Notes under the pieces: generated by a model
Told to the model about the DNA's origin: nothing
What the model saw: only the letters and a program-made list of their open reading frames with translations
The model's database searches: none
Shown: positions 30,861-38,462 of the stretch, piece by piece
Layout: every line of letters starts with the position of its first letter
Position numbering within the stretch: position 1 is the first letter of the stretch
DNA from: Acidimicrobiales bacterium
GTDB taxonomy: Bacteria > Actinomycetota > Acidimicrobiia > Acidimicrobiales > Aldehydirespiratoraceae
Direction: 5' to 3'
Assembly: GCA_022425325.1 (NCBI GenBank)
Contig: JAKMFW010000080.1
Coordinates: 1-39,676, forward strand
DNA length: 39,676 nucleotides
Made by a program: the position numbers and the translations under genes

Positions 30861-31757
30861 ATGAGTGAGTTGGCGAACCTGCGGCGCCTCGATGCCTTCG
30901 TCGCCGTGGCCGAGGAACTGCACTTCGGACGGGCCGCCGACCGCCTTCACATCGCCCAGCCGGCGCTCAGTCAGCAGATCCGGCAACTCGAAGCCGACCT
31001 CGGTCTCGCGCTCCTTGAGCGCACCACGCGACGGGTGGGACTGACGCCCGACGGCGCCGCCTTTCTGCCCCACGCCCGACAGCTCCTGGTCTCGGCGCAG
31101 GGGGTTGCCAGGGCGGCCGAGGAGCTTCGCGTTGGTGCCCGTGGTCGTCTCCGCCTGGGTTTCGTCGACTCGACCGCCTTCGAGTTCGTTCCATGGTTCC
31201 TTCGCCGGTTTCGCTCGGCGTGGCCCGAGGCCGATGTCGAACTCCACACCATGTCGTCTGATGAGCAGGCCCGAGCGCTCGTCGACGGCGATATCGACCT
31301 GGGTGTCGCCCGCACGGTGCCGGTTCGGCCGGCGGTCGACTCGGCGGTCCTCGGCCATGACCGATTCATGCTCGCCGTGCCGGCTGACCACACCGTTGCC
31401 GGCCAACGGACGGTGTCGCTGCGGCGGCTCGCACAGGAGACGTTCGTGGGGTTCTCGCGAACGAGTTCACCCTCGTTGCACGCCGAACTCCGTTCGCTGC
31501 TCGGCGGTCACGGCGTCGGGTACGACCCGGCGATCGAAGCAACCGAGTACACGACGATCGTCGGTCTGGTGGCAGCAGGGGAGGGAGTCGCGCTCGTGCC
31601 TGCCGGCGTGCGCCGACTTCAGCTCCCCAACGTGGCCTATGTGAAGGTCGCCGATGCCGACGCCCGTGTCGCGCTCGTCCGTCTCAGCCGGATCGACGAG
31701 CCGCAGACGATCGTCGCGAACGCGATCACCGAGCTCACCCGAATCGCCGCTCAGTAG
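30861..31757 (+). CDS. LysR-family transcriptional regulator
   Basis: A 298-residue LysR regulator. The N-terminal winged helix-turn-helix (LRRLDAFVAVAEELHFGRAADRLHIAQPALSQ, 7-38, then LGLALLERTTRRVGLTPDG) is followed by a periplasmic-binding-like effector domain (from about 90: GRLRLGFVDSTAFEFVPWFL). The gene is divergent from soxBDAG with a 69-base spacer, the classic arrangement for a LysR activator of the adjacent operon, so sarcosine or a related methylamine is a likely effector. That effector is inferred. The 3' end overlaps the convergent LLM gene by 7 bases. Confidence 0.92.
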   Translation: MSELANLRRLDAFVAVAEELHFGRAADRLHIAQPALSQQIRQLEADLGLALLERTTRRVGLTPDGAAFLPHARQLLVSAQGVARAAEELRVGARGRLRLGFVDSTAFEFVPWFLRRFRSAWPEADVELHTMSSDEQARALVDGDIDLGVARTVPVRPAVDSAVLGHDRFMLAVPADHTVAGQRTVSLRRLAQETFVGFSRTSSPSLHAELRSLLGGHGVGYDPAIEATEYTTIVGLVAAGEGVALVPAGVRRLQLPNVAYVKVADADARVALVRLSRIDEPQTIVANAITELTRIAAQ

Positions 31758-32788
31758 GCCTCGATCACCGAGCGGAGCTGGCTCGGGTTGACGCCGTGCA
31801 TGATCACGCCGTCGCAGCCCATGTCGAGCTGGCCCTTCACCGCCTCGGCGCATTGAGCGGGTGACCCGGTCGCCATGGGAGCGAGCCACTCATCGGGGAT
31901 CAGGGTGGCGACGTGGGCGAGTTGGTCGGGTGTGGCGACATCGTCGAGCGCGCCCCGGAACGTGGAGACGAACTCGTCGGCACGGAACGCATCGAGCGCA
32001 GCAGGATCCCACCCGTTCGTCTTCACCATCAGGTCGCCGTAGCCCTGGAGATAGGTCGCAAGCCGCCCCACCGTCTTCTTGAGCCGGACGTCCTCGCTGA
32101 TTTCGTCGCTCACAACGGCGAAGCACGACCAGACCTGTACGTCGTCGGGATCTCGCCCCGCATCGACCGCCGCCTGCTTCACCGTGTCGACACATCGCCG
32201 AGTCGTCTCCTCGGTGAAGAAGGTGTGCAGGATGACCTGGTCGAACGCCCGTCCGCCAAGTTTCAGTGTCTCGGGGCCAAAGGCACTGATCCCCATCGGG
32301 AGGTGCTCATCGAGACCGGCGTTGAGGTGGAGCACGGGGTACTTCCCGGCCGGGCCGTCATGGCCAATGATCGCTTCGCCACGAAAGAGGCGGCGCATGA
32401 GTCCGGCGAAATCCTCCATCTGCGCAGTGGTGATCCGGCCAAGGCCGAACGCGTCCTGCATCCGCGTGATCCCGCGACCGAGGCCGAGCACGAAGCGGCC
32501 GCCGGTGAGGCTCTGCATGGTGTGGGCGTAGCCGGCGGTGACCATCGGATGACGCGTGTTGTGGTTGGTGACGCCGGTGGCGATGGCGATCTTCTCGCTC
32601 ACCGCGCCGACCGCACCGCTCTGCACTGCGGCCTCCTTCTTGTAGTAGCGCTCGGAGACGAAGGCGTATCCCAGACCGAGGTCCTCGGCCTTGCGTACCT
32701 CGTCGATCAGCGCTCGTGTCGTTTCGGGCGCGCCGGCGAGGGTGTAGAAGCCGAGTTCGGGATGGGCGACGTCGGGGCGGGGCAGCAT
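31751..32788 (-). CDS. F420-dependent LLM-class oxidoreductase
   Basis: A 345-residue luciferase-like oxidoreductase of the F420-type (resembling the TIGR03857/MSMEG_2249 group). Landmarks are ELGFYTLAGAPETTRALIDE (near 10), FVSERYYKKEA, IATGVTNHNTRHPMVTAGYA and GGRFVLGLGRGITR. It would use F420H2 or FMNH2 to reduce or oxygenate an unknown substrate. The ATG at 32788 is preceded by TACGTT with a 6-nt gap; the longer upstream frame is shadow. It shares a 49-base divergent spacer with the SDR gene, and a perfect palindrome sits between their promoters. Confidence 0.88.
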   Translation of the reverse strand: MLPRPDVAHPELGFYTLAGAPETTRALIDEVRKAEDLGLGYAFVSERYYKKEAAVQSGAVGAVSEKIAIATGVTNHNTRHPMVTAGYAHTMQSLTGGRFVLGLGRGITRMQDAFGLGRITTAQMEDFAGLMRRLFRGEAIIGHDGPAGKYPVLHLNAGLDEHLPMGISAFGPETLKLGGRAFDQVILHTFFTEETTRRCVDTVKQAAVDAGRDPDDVQVWSCFAVVSDEISEDVRLKKTVGRLATYLQGYGDLMVKTNGWDPAALDAFRADEFVSTFRGALDDVATPDQLAHVATLIPDEWLAPMATGSPAQCAEAVKGQLDMGCDGVIMHGVNPSQLRSVIEAY

Positions 32789-32794
32789 GGGCGA

Positions 32795-32800
32795 AACGTA
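32795..32800 (-). promoter_or_regulatory. -10-like hexamer of the LLM gene at 32788 (leaderless type)
   Basis: TACGTT on the minus strand ends 6 nt before the ATG. Confidence 0.5.
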
Positions 32801-32803
32801 GTA

Positions 32804-32815
32804 GGCGGATCCGCC
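32804..32815. promoter_or_regulatory. Perfect 12-bp palindrome between divergent LLM and SDR promoters
   Basis: GGCGGATCCGCC is a perfect palindrome placed between the two -10-like hexamers (32795-32800 minus, 32826-32831 plus), where one dimeric regulator could control both genes. No regulator gene is adjacent. Confidence 0.4.
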
Positions 32816-32825
32816 CGATTCCGAA

Positions 32826-32831
32826 TACGGT
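32826..32831 (+). promoter_or_regulatory. -10-like hexamer of the SDR/MFS operon (leaderless type)
   Basis: TACGGT ends 6 nt before the ATG at 32838. Identical to the hexamer of the SDR gene at 11024. Confidence 0.5.
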
Positions 32832-32837
32832 CGGGGC

Positions 32838-33617
32838 ATGGGGCAGTTGGACGGAAAGGTCGCGCTCGTCACCGGGGCCGGTGATGGCATCGGTGCGGGC
32901 ATCGCTCGGGTGTTCGCCGCCGAGGGGGCGAGGGTGGTCGTTGCCGAGATCAACCCCGATACGGGGTGTGCCGTCGCCGACTCGCTCGGCGACGCGGGCC
33001 ACTTCGTTGGGTGCGATGTCGCTGATAAGAGCCAGGTCGAGTCGGCGGTCACGGCCACCGTCGATCATTTCGGCACGCTGGACGTGCTCGTCAACAACGC
33101 CTGGGGCGGTGGTCGCATCAGTCGGGTCGAGCACAAGACCCCTGAGCTTGTGCAGGGTGGTCTCGACATCGGTTTCCTGGGGCCGCTCTGGGCGATGAAC
33201 GCTGCGCACGCCGTGATGAAGCCGAAGGGCTGGGGCCGCATCATCAACATGGCGTCGCTCAACGGGGTCAATGCGCATATGGGCACGCTCGAATACAACA
33301 GCGCCAAGGAGGCGCTGCGGGCGGCGAGCCGCACTGCTGCCCGAGAGTGGGCGTCGAGCGGCATCACCGTCAACGTGATCTGCCCGGCGGCGAAGTCGGC
33401 CTCGTTCCGGCGGGTCATGCAACAGAATCCGGAACTCGAGGCGGCGGCCGACGCCGGCAACCCGATGGGTCGCATGGGTGACCCGGACGACGACATCGCA
33501 CCGGTCGCGGTCTTCCTTGCGAGCGATGCCAGCCGCTATCTCACCGGCAACACCTTGTTCGTCGACGGCGGTGGCCACATCAACGGATCGTCGTGGGCTC
33601 CTGACCTCGGCGACTGA
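32838..33617 (+). CDS. SDR-family oxidoreductase
   Basis: A 259-residue classical SDR with TGAGDGIG at about 13-20, VNNAWGGG in place of NNAG, IINMASLNG (catalytic Ser) and YNSAKEAL (catalytic Tyr and Lys), and the C-terminal NTLFVDGGGH. The substrate is unknown. The MFS gene starts one base after its stop, so they form an operon. It is divergent from the F420-type LLM gene, suggesting a shared substrate class. Confidence 0.9.
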   Translation: MGQLDGKVALVTGAGDGIGAGIARVFAAEGARVVVAEINPDTGCAVADSLGDAGHFVGCDVADKSQVESAVTATVDHFGTLDVLVNNAWGGGRISRVEHKTPELVQGGLDIGFLGPLWAMNAAHAVMKPKGWGRIINMASLNGVNAHMGTLEYNSAKEALRAASRTAAREWASSGITVNVICPAAKSASFRRVMQQNPELEAAADAGNPMGRMGDPDDDIAPVAVFLASDASRYLTGNTLFVDGGGHINGSSWAPDLGD

Positions 33618-33618
33618 C

Positions 33619-34857
33619 GTGGCCCGGGAGCTCGATCCGGATCGATCCGTGTGGGCCGAGTTGCGGCGGCTGATCCCGCCGCTCTACGTGCCCATCGCCA
33701 TGATGACGCTCGGCGTCGGCATCATCTTGCCGCTCGTCCCGCTCTACCTCGAGGACACCGGCGTCGGTCTTACGGCAGTCGGCGTGGTGATGGGCGCCTT
33801 TGGCGTCGGTGCTGCGCTCGTCGGGATTCCTGCCAGTTCGTTCGCAGAGCGGCGCACGAACGATCACCTTCTCCTCATCGCCATCGCTGCTGCAGCCACG
33901 AGTGTGGTTGTGTTCGGACTGACCGAGCTCGCCGTGCTGTTGGTCCTCGCACGGTTCGTCGCCGGTTCCGGATTCGGGGCGGTGGGTCAGTCGCGCCAGC
34001 TCTTCATCACCCGCGGTGTCCCGATCCGATTCCGGGGACGCGTCAACTCGGGCATGGGGGGTACGCACCGACTCGCGCTCGTCATCGGGCCTGTTCTCGG
34101 TGGGGCGGTCGCCGAGGCGGTGAGCTTTCGAGCCGCCTTCGTGCTCGCCGGTGCCGTCATGGCGGTCGGTGCCGTCTTCTGGGTCCTCCCCGGTGGCCGC
34201 GAGGACCAGCGCATCGTCGATGCCGCCCCGCCGGTGGCGGTGCGCGCATCGTTGCGGCGCCACCGAGGTCGGGTGGCCCGAGGCGGTGTCGGCCCGATGC
34301 TGATCCAGGCCGGCCGGGAAGGTCGCTACGTGATCATCCCGCTGGTCGCCGATCGGCTCGGGCTCTCGGTCGCAGAGATCGGGGGCCTCCTTGCCGTTGG
34401 CACCGTGATCGACTTCGTTGTCTTTCCCATCTCGGGCGTGATTATGGATCGCTTCGGGCGGCTGTATTCGATCGTCCCGGCTTTCACGGTCATGGCGATC
34501 GGATTGGTGATGCTCGGCCTTGCCGACGACGCCACCGACGTCGCGATCGCCAGCGTGCTGATCGGCGCCGGGAACGGTGTCACCTCGGGTGCGGTCCTGA
34601 CCCTCGGGGCCGATCTCGCCCCGGAGGGCGAAGAGGGTCCGTACCTCGCCGGGTTCACCCTGGTGTCGAATCTGGGTCTCTTTCTCGGTCCGCTCGTCGT
34701 CGGTGCTGTCGCCGACGTCGCCGGGCTCGATGTCTCGGCCTTCGTCCTCGGCGGCATCCTGCTCGCTGGTGTCGCCTGGATCGCGTTCGTGATCGGCGAG
34801 ACCGGTCGTCCCTCGAACCCGACCCCCGGCGAGGCGCGTCAGGCCAGGTCGGCGTAG
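33619..34857 (+). CDS. MFS-family transporter
   Basis: A 412-residue major facilitator with about twelve hydrophobic segments (first YVPIAMMTLGVGIILPLVPLY near residue 17) and the loop 2-3 region after GIPASSFAERRTND, a degenerate form of the family's GxxxDRxGRR motif; a second copy is IMDRFGRLYS. The start is GTG 33619, one base after the SDR stop; the frame upstream lies inside the SDR gene. Such carriers often export drugs or metabolites. Its 3' end overlaps the convergent dioxygenase gene by 19 bases. Confidence 0.87.
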   Translation: MARELDPDRSVWAELRRLIPPLYVPIAMMTLGVGIILPLVPLYLEDTGVGLTAVGVVMGAFGVGAALVGIPASSFAERRTNDHLLLIAIAAAATSVVVFGLTELAVLLVLARFVAGSGFGAVGQSRQLFITRGVPIRFRGRVNSGMGGTHRLALVIGPVLGGAVAEAVSFRAAFVLAGAVMAVGAVFWVLPGGREDQRIVDAAPPVAVRASLRRHRGRVARGGVGPMLIQAGREGRYVIIPLVADRLGLSVAEIGGLLAVGTVIDFVVFPISGVIMDRFGRLYSIVPAFTVMAIGLVMLGLADDATDVAIASVLIGAGNGVTSGAVLTLGADLAPEGEEGPYLAGFTLVSNLGLFLGPLVVGAVADVAGLDVSAFVLGGILLAGVAWIAFVIGETGRPSNPTPGEARQARSA

Positions 34858-35837
34858 TGGCGGCGGGCGACGTCGGGGTGTGAACGAAGCCTGGTCTTGA
34901 GGTTGTTCTCTCCGAAGACACGGAGGCCGACGCCGTCGTGGTCGGCCCCCGGTGCAACCGCGGCGAGTTCGTCGGGGAGCTCGACCCGCTCGAAGGGGAG
35001 CTCGAAGCGAGGGTTGAAGAAGTAGGCGATCGAGATTCGTTCGCGGCCGGCGGGTGGGCTGACGACCCGGTGTGGCGTGGCCTTGAGATAGCCGTCGGTC
35101 GCCGTCTCGAGCATCTCGCCGAGATTCATCAGATACATCCCGGGACGGGCGGGCGCGTCGATCATCTCCTCACCAATCTCGACCTGGAGACCGCCGACCT
35201 CGTCCTGGAGAATGAACGTCAGGAGCCCGGTATCCGAGTGCAGACCGACACCTTGGCCGTCGCCGGTACCCGTGGTCGACGAGGGGTAGCGGATGATCTT
35301 GAGATGGACGTCGCTCTCGGGCAGGAAGCCGTGGTCGAAGTGATCCATCTGTAGGCCGAGCCCGACGGCGAGGGCGCGAAGGGCGGTGATGCCGACGTCG
35401 TCCATCGCTGCCATCCAGCGCAGCACGGTCGGGGCCATCGTCGGCAGCGCGGCGGGCCACTGGTTCGGGCCGCGCAGGCGTTTCCACGGGGGGTCGTCCG
35501 GACCGTGTTCGGGTGGGGGCTGCTCTGGTCCGAGATCGAGTTGGTCACGCCAGTCGGAACGCCCGTCGGTGATCTCGTCACCGAGAATCGTGTAGCCGCG
35601 GAAGGCGGGGGAGTGCTCGATGGCGAGGGCGCGTCGGTCGGCCTCCGGCAGATCGAAGAAGTCCCGTGCCGTCCCGAACACCGCCTCGTCGAGGTTGGGA
35701 TCGACGCCGTGGCCGCGGAGATAGACGAAACCGACCTCGTGGGCTGCTCGGCGTAGTTCCTCGACGACGGCGAGTCCTTCGGGGCCGGACGGATCGTTGC
35801 GGAACGCGGTGAGGTCGACGACCGGCAGCGCATCCAT
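34839..35837 (-). CDS. 2-oxoglutarate/Fe(II) oxygenase, isopenicillin N synthase-like family
   Basis: A 332-residue dioxygenase with the N-terminal DIOX_N segment (ALPVVDLTAF, EVGFVYLRGHGVD) and the double-stranded beta-helix. The Fe(II) ligands are His200, Asp202 (GLHSDTGLLTF) and His256 (ATPHRVV), and the oxoglutarate salt-bridge motif is Arg267-x-Ser269 (RISI). The family hydroxylates, desaturates or cyclises small molecules; the substrate is unknown. The ATG at 35837 has TAGGAT ending 6 nt upstream. Divergent from the TauD-like gene. Confidence 0.9.
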   Translation of the reverse strand: MDALPVVDLTAFRNDPSGPEGLAVVEELRRAAHEVGFVYLRGHGVDPNLDEAVFGTARDFFDLPEADRRALAIEHSPAFRGYTILGDEITDGRSDWRDQLDLGPEQPPPEHGPDDPPWKRLRGPNQWPAALPTMAPTVLRWMAAMDDVGITALRALAVGLGLQMDHFDHGFLPESDVHLKIIRYPSSTTGTGDGQGVGLHSDTGLLTFILQDEVGGLQVEIGEEMIDAPARPGMYLMNLGEMLETATDGYLKATPHRVVSPPAGRERISIAYFFNPRFELPFERVELPDELAAVAPGADHDGVGLRVFGENNLKTRLRSHPDVARRHYADLA

Positions 35838-35843
35838 GGCCCG

Positions 35844-35849
35844 ATCCTA
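35844..35849 (-). promoter_or_regulatory. -10-like hexamer of the isopenicillin N synthase-like gene (leaderless type)
   Basis: TAGGAT on the minus strand ends 6 nt before the ATG at 35837. The opposite-strand TauD-like gene instead has a leader with a GGAGAAGGG ribosome site and a TAAGCT -10-like element near 35913. Confidence 0.5.
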
Positions 35850-35943
35850 TGGTTCCGGATCCACCCTCGGTAACCGGTGACTGCCATCTCGTCTGCGACG
35901 AATCGAGGTCCTAAGCTCCCGAGACCACACGGAGAAGGGCCTC

Positions 35944-36789
35944 ATGAGCGAATTGGACATCCGGCCGGTGGCCGGAATGGGTGCCGAAGTAAACGGACTC
36001 GACCTCGACGCCATCGACGAAGGCGTCGCTGCCCAGCTCACCAAGGCGCTGGGTGACCACTTGATGCTGGCGCTGCCGGGCCTCGACCCCTCGCTTCGTG
36101 GCCTGCGTGACATCGCCGCCCTCTTCGGCACGGTCGACCCGGTGCCGTATCTCGACTCGGTCGACCCCGACGTCCCGGAGGTCATCAGCCTCGACTCGAT
36201 GTACCAGGTGAAGGCCGATCTCTGGCACACCGACGCCACCTTCCTCGAGCAGCCTCCGGCGATCGCGCTCCTGCACATGGTCGATTGTCCCTCGCACGGC
36301 GGCGACACCATGTTCATCGACGGTCATGCGGCGTACGACTCGCTCTCGCCTGCGATGCAGGGTTTCCTTGCGGGGCTGACCTGCATCCACGACGACGCCC
36401 GCGGCGACAAGAGCGCCGAGCATCCGGTGGTGCGCACCCATCCCGACACGGGACGTCCGGCGTTGTTCGTCAACAAGCAGTTCTCACGCCGGATTCCGCA
36501 GTTGTCGCGACCGGAGTCCCAGATGCTGTTGTCGTACCTCTTTCGGTGGCAGGAACAGGTCCAGTTCTCGGCCCGGTGGCGGTGGTCACCTGGCGATGTC
36601 GTGATGTGGGACGAGCGGGTGACCCTCCACATCATGGTCAACGACACAGAGGGGCGTCGCGAGTTGCGTCGGGTGAGCGTGCTCGGTGACCGGCCCGCCG
36701 CTCATGCGCCGGGAGCGATCGGCGAACCGTTCGGGCTGCCGAAGACCGCCTCGTCGGGCTTCTACGGCATCGGGAGCTACGAGTTCTGA
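35944..36789 (+). CDS. TauD/TfdA-family 2-oxoglutarate dioxygenase
   Basis: A 281-residue dioxygenase of the taurine dioxygenase family. The iron ligands are His95 and Asp97 (LWHTDATF) and His229 (DERVTLHIMVND), followed by the RRELRRVSV Arg segment that binds oxoglutarate, and HGGDTMFIDGHAAYD in the middle is diagnostic. Family members release sulfite or hydroxylate side chains (taurine, phenoxyacetates, alkyl sulfates). The substrate is not evident. The ATG follows GGAGAAGGG. The next gene's start overlaps its stop by one base (TGATG), coupling it to the cytosine deaminase. Confidence 0.9.
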   Translation: MSELDIRPVAGMGAEVNGLDLDAIDEGVAAQLTKALGDHLMLALPGLDPSLRGLRDIAALFGTVDPVPYLDSVDPDVPEVISLDSMYQVKADLWHTDATFLEQPPAIALLHMVDCPSHGGDTMFIDGHAAYDSLSPAMQGFLAGLTCIHDDARGDKSAEHPVVRTHPDTGRPALFVNKQFSRRIPQLSRPESQMLLSYLFRWQEQVQFSARWRWSPGDVVMWDERVTLHIMVNDTEGRRELRRVSVLGDRPAAHAPGAIGEPFGLPKTASSGFYGIGSYEF

Positions 36790-37247
36790 TGCCCGAACTC
36801 TCCGCCGGCGATCGTCGTGGCCTCGATGCGGCGATCGAGGAAGCGAGGATCGGCCGGTCTGAGGGCGGTATCCCGATCGGCTCGTCGTTGATGATCGACG
36901 GTGAGATCGTCGGTCGAGGCCACAACCGTCGCGTGCAGAACGGCAGCGCGATCCTCCACGGTGAGACCGACTGTCTCGAAAACGCCGGGCGACGCCCCGC
37001 CGCCGACTACCGACGAGCCACGCTCTACACGACTCTGTCGCCATGCGACATGTGCACGGGCGCAGCGCTGCTCTACGGCATCCCCCGCATCGTGATCGGT
37101 GAGAACGAGACCTTCATGGGGGCCGAGGCGTACCTCGAGTCACGCGGCGTCGAACTCGTGCGGGCCAACGACCGCCAGTGCGTCGAGATGATGACCGAGT
37201 TCATCGCCGCTGAGCCTCAGCTCTGGAACGAAGACATCGGCGAGTGA
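36789..37247 (+). CDS. Cytosine deaminase of the yeast FCY1 type
   Basis: A 152-residue zinc deaminase converting cytosine to uracil. It follows yeast Fcy1 closely: EGGIPIGSSL (25-34), VGRGHNRRVQ, zinc-binding His57 and catalytic Glu59 in LHGETDCLEN, Cys86 and Cys89 in TLSPCDMCTGA, YGIPRIVIGEN and the end LWNEDIGE, including the C-terminal Trp-x-Glu-Asp of Fcy1. All match in order and near-constant offset. It is not related to the CodA amidohydrolase usual in bacteria. Translationally coupled to the TauD-like gene. A guanine- or tRNA-type deaminase is less likely given the C-terminal match. Confidence 0.88.
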   Translation: MPELSAGDRRGLDAAIEEARIGRSEGGIPIGSSLMIDGEIVGRGHNRRVQNGSAILHGETDCLENAGRRPAADYRRATLYTTLSPCDMCTGAALLYGIPRIVIGENETFMGAEAYLESRGVELVRANDRQCVEMMTEFIAAEPQLWNEDIGE

Positions 37248-37261
37248 CGCGCCGGCGGCGT

Positions 37262-38377
37262 TCAGCCGAGCGCAGCCGCGACGCCCTCAGCCGGAACGCC
37301 AGCGATGACGCCATCGATCCCGAGTTCGAACAGCGAACGGTAGAACGCCTCGTTCTCCTGGTCGTCGGAGTTCGGCCAGATCCACAAGCCGATGCCTTCC
37401 GCCTGGATGCGGGCGATGAGTTCGGGATCGAGGATGTCGATGCCGATACGCTCTGGCGGTAGCTGCGCGAGCACGTCTTGCTCGGCGATTTCGCCGGCCC
37501 CGAGGTACCAGGCCACCATCTCGTCCTCGCCGGGGCTGGTTGCAACCTCGGGTGCGAAGTCCCTGAAGGCGATCATCACGTCACTCGAGAATGAGGTGAC
37601 GATCACCGAATCGGTACGGTCGAGTTCCTCGATCGCGGCGGCGAGTACCCGGGCGGCCTCGATTGCATAGGCGATGTCGTTTTCGCCGTCATCGTCGAGC
37701 GGGACCTTGATCTCGAGGTCGAGTACATGGTCGGGGAACGTCTCGGCGAGGGTTCGGAAGGTCTCGATCTTGAAGTCGTCGGCGGTGTAGCCGGCTGGCG
37801 GTTCGACATCGCCCGTCCGCATGCCCCGGAACGGGTACTGGTCGTCGGGGAGGTCCCGCTCCTCGCCGCGGTCGTGGAACCAATAGGCCTTGTCGAGTTC
37901 CTGGAGTTCGACAACGGTGAGGTCGCGCACCCGTCCGGTCGCTTCGGTGCGCCGGTCGACGGTCGCGTCGTGGTGGACGACGAGGACGCCGTCGGCGGTC
38001 ATCTGGAGATCCATCTCGAGCACGTCGGTACCTGCGAGAGCAGCCTCGACGAAGGCGTACATCGTCGAGTGCGGGTAGGAGCGATCACCGCCGCCGTGCG
38101 CGGCGACGACCGGCCGGTCAAGGGAGAGTAGATCGGCGACGGTCGATGCCTCGGGCGTGGGCACCTGCGAGACGGCGGTCGGTACCTCTGTTGTCGTGGT
38201 GGTCGCAACGGTGGTCGTGGTCGACGGGGCCGTGGTCGTCTCGGGCGGTGCGGTTGTCGCCGTGTCGTCTGCTGTCGCCGTGTCGGTGCCCGGCCCCTCG
38301 GAGGTGGTGGACTCGCCGCCACCGCCACAGGCCGATGTGAGCGCGGCGAGGAAGAGAATCGCAAGAAGGCGTCGCAT
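37262..38377 (-). CDS. Glycerophosphodiester phosphodiesterase-family lipoprotein
   Basis: A 371-residue exported lipoprotein. Lipobox LTSAC (Cys17) is followed by a Thr-rich linker to about residue 75 and then a GDPD barrel. Expected motifs are present with one change: AHGGGDRSYPHST replaces AHRGxxxxxPENT, so the catalytic Arg after His is Gly. LEMDLQMTADGVLVVHHD provides the Glu-x-Asp metal ligands and second His, and LDLEIKVP the later acidic site. The family cleaves glycerophosphodiesters to glycerol-3-phosphate and an alcohol. The changed HR motif may mean altered activity. The ATG at 38377 has TAAGCT ending 6 nt upstream. Confidence 0.85.
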   Translation of the reverse strand: MRRLLAILFLAALTSACGGGGESTTSEGPGTDTATADDTATTAPPETTTAPSTTTTVATTTTTEVPTAVSQVPTPEASTVADLLSLDRPVVAAHGGGDRSYPHSTMYAFVEAALAGTDVLEMDLQMTADGVLVVHHDATVDRRTEATGRVRDLTVVELQELDKAYWFHDRGEERDLPDDQYPFRGMRTGDVEPPAGYTADDFKIETFRTLAETFPDHVLDLEIKVPLDDDGENDIAYAIEAARVLAAAIEELDRTDSVIVTSFSSDVMIAFRDFAPEVATSPGEDEMVAWYLGAGEIAEQDVLAQLPPERIGIDILDPELIARIQAEGIGLWIWPNSDDQENEAFYRSLFELGIDGVIAGVPAEGVAAALG

Positions 38378-38383
38378 GTCCGC

Positions 38384-38389
38384 AGCTTA
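38384..38389 (-). promoter_or_regulatory. -10-like hexamer of the glycerophosphodiesterase gene (leaderless type)
   Basis: TAAGCT on the minus strand ends 6 nt before the ATG at 38377. Confidence 0.5.
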
Positions 38390-38462
38390 GGAGGCACGCC
38401 CGAGGAGATTGAAACCGATGGTCATCACCACCGATGGCGTCGCCCTGGGTCGTGTTTTCGGC

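Noticed and set aside
30840-30862. LysR T-N11-A operator over the LysR/soxB spacer
   Set aside because: Partial symmetry is visible around TGCGATTGATATGATT, but it does not form a convincing dyad, and the TATGAT is better explained as a -10.
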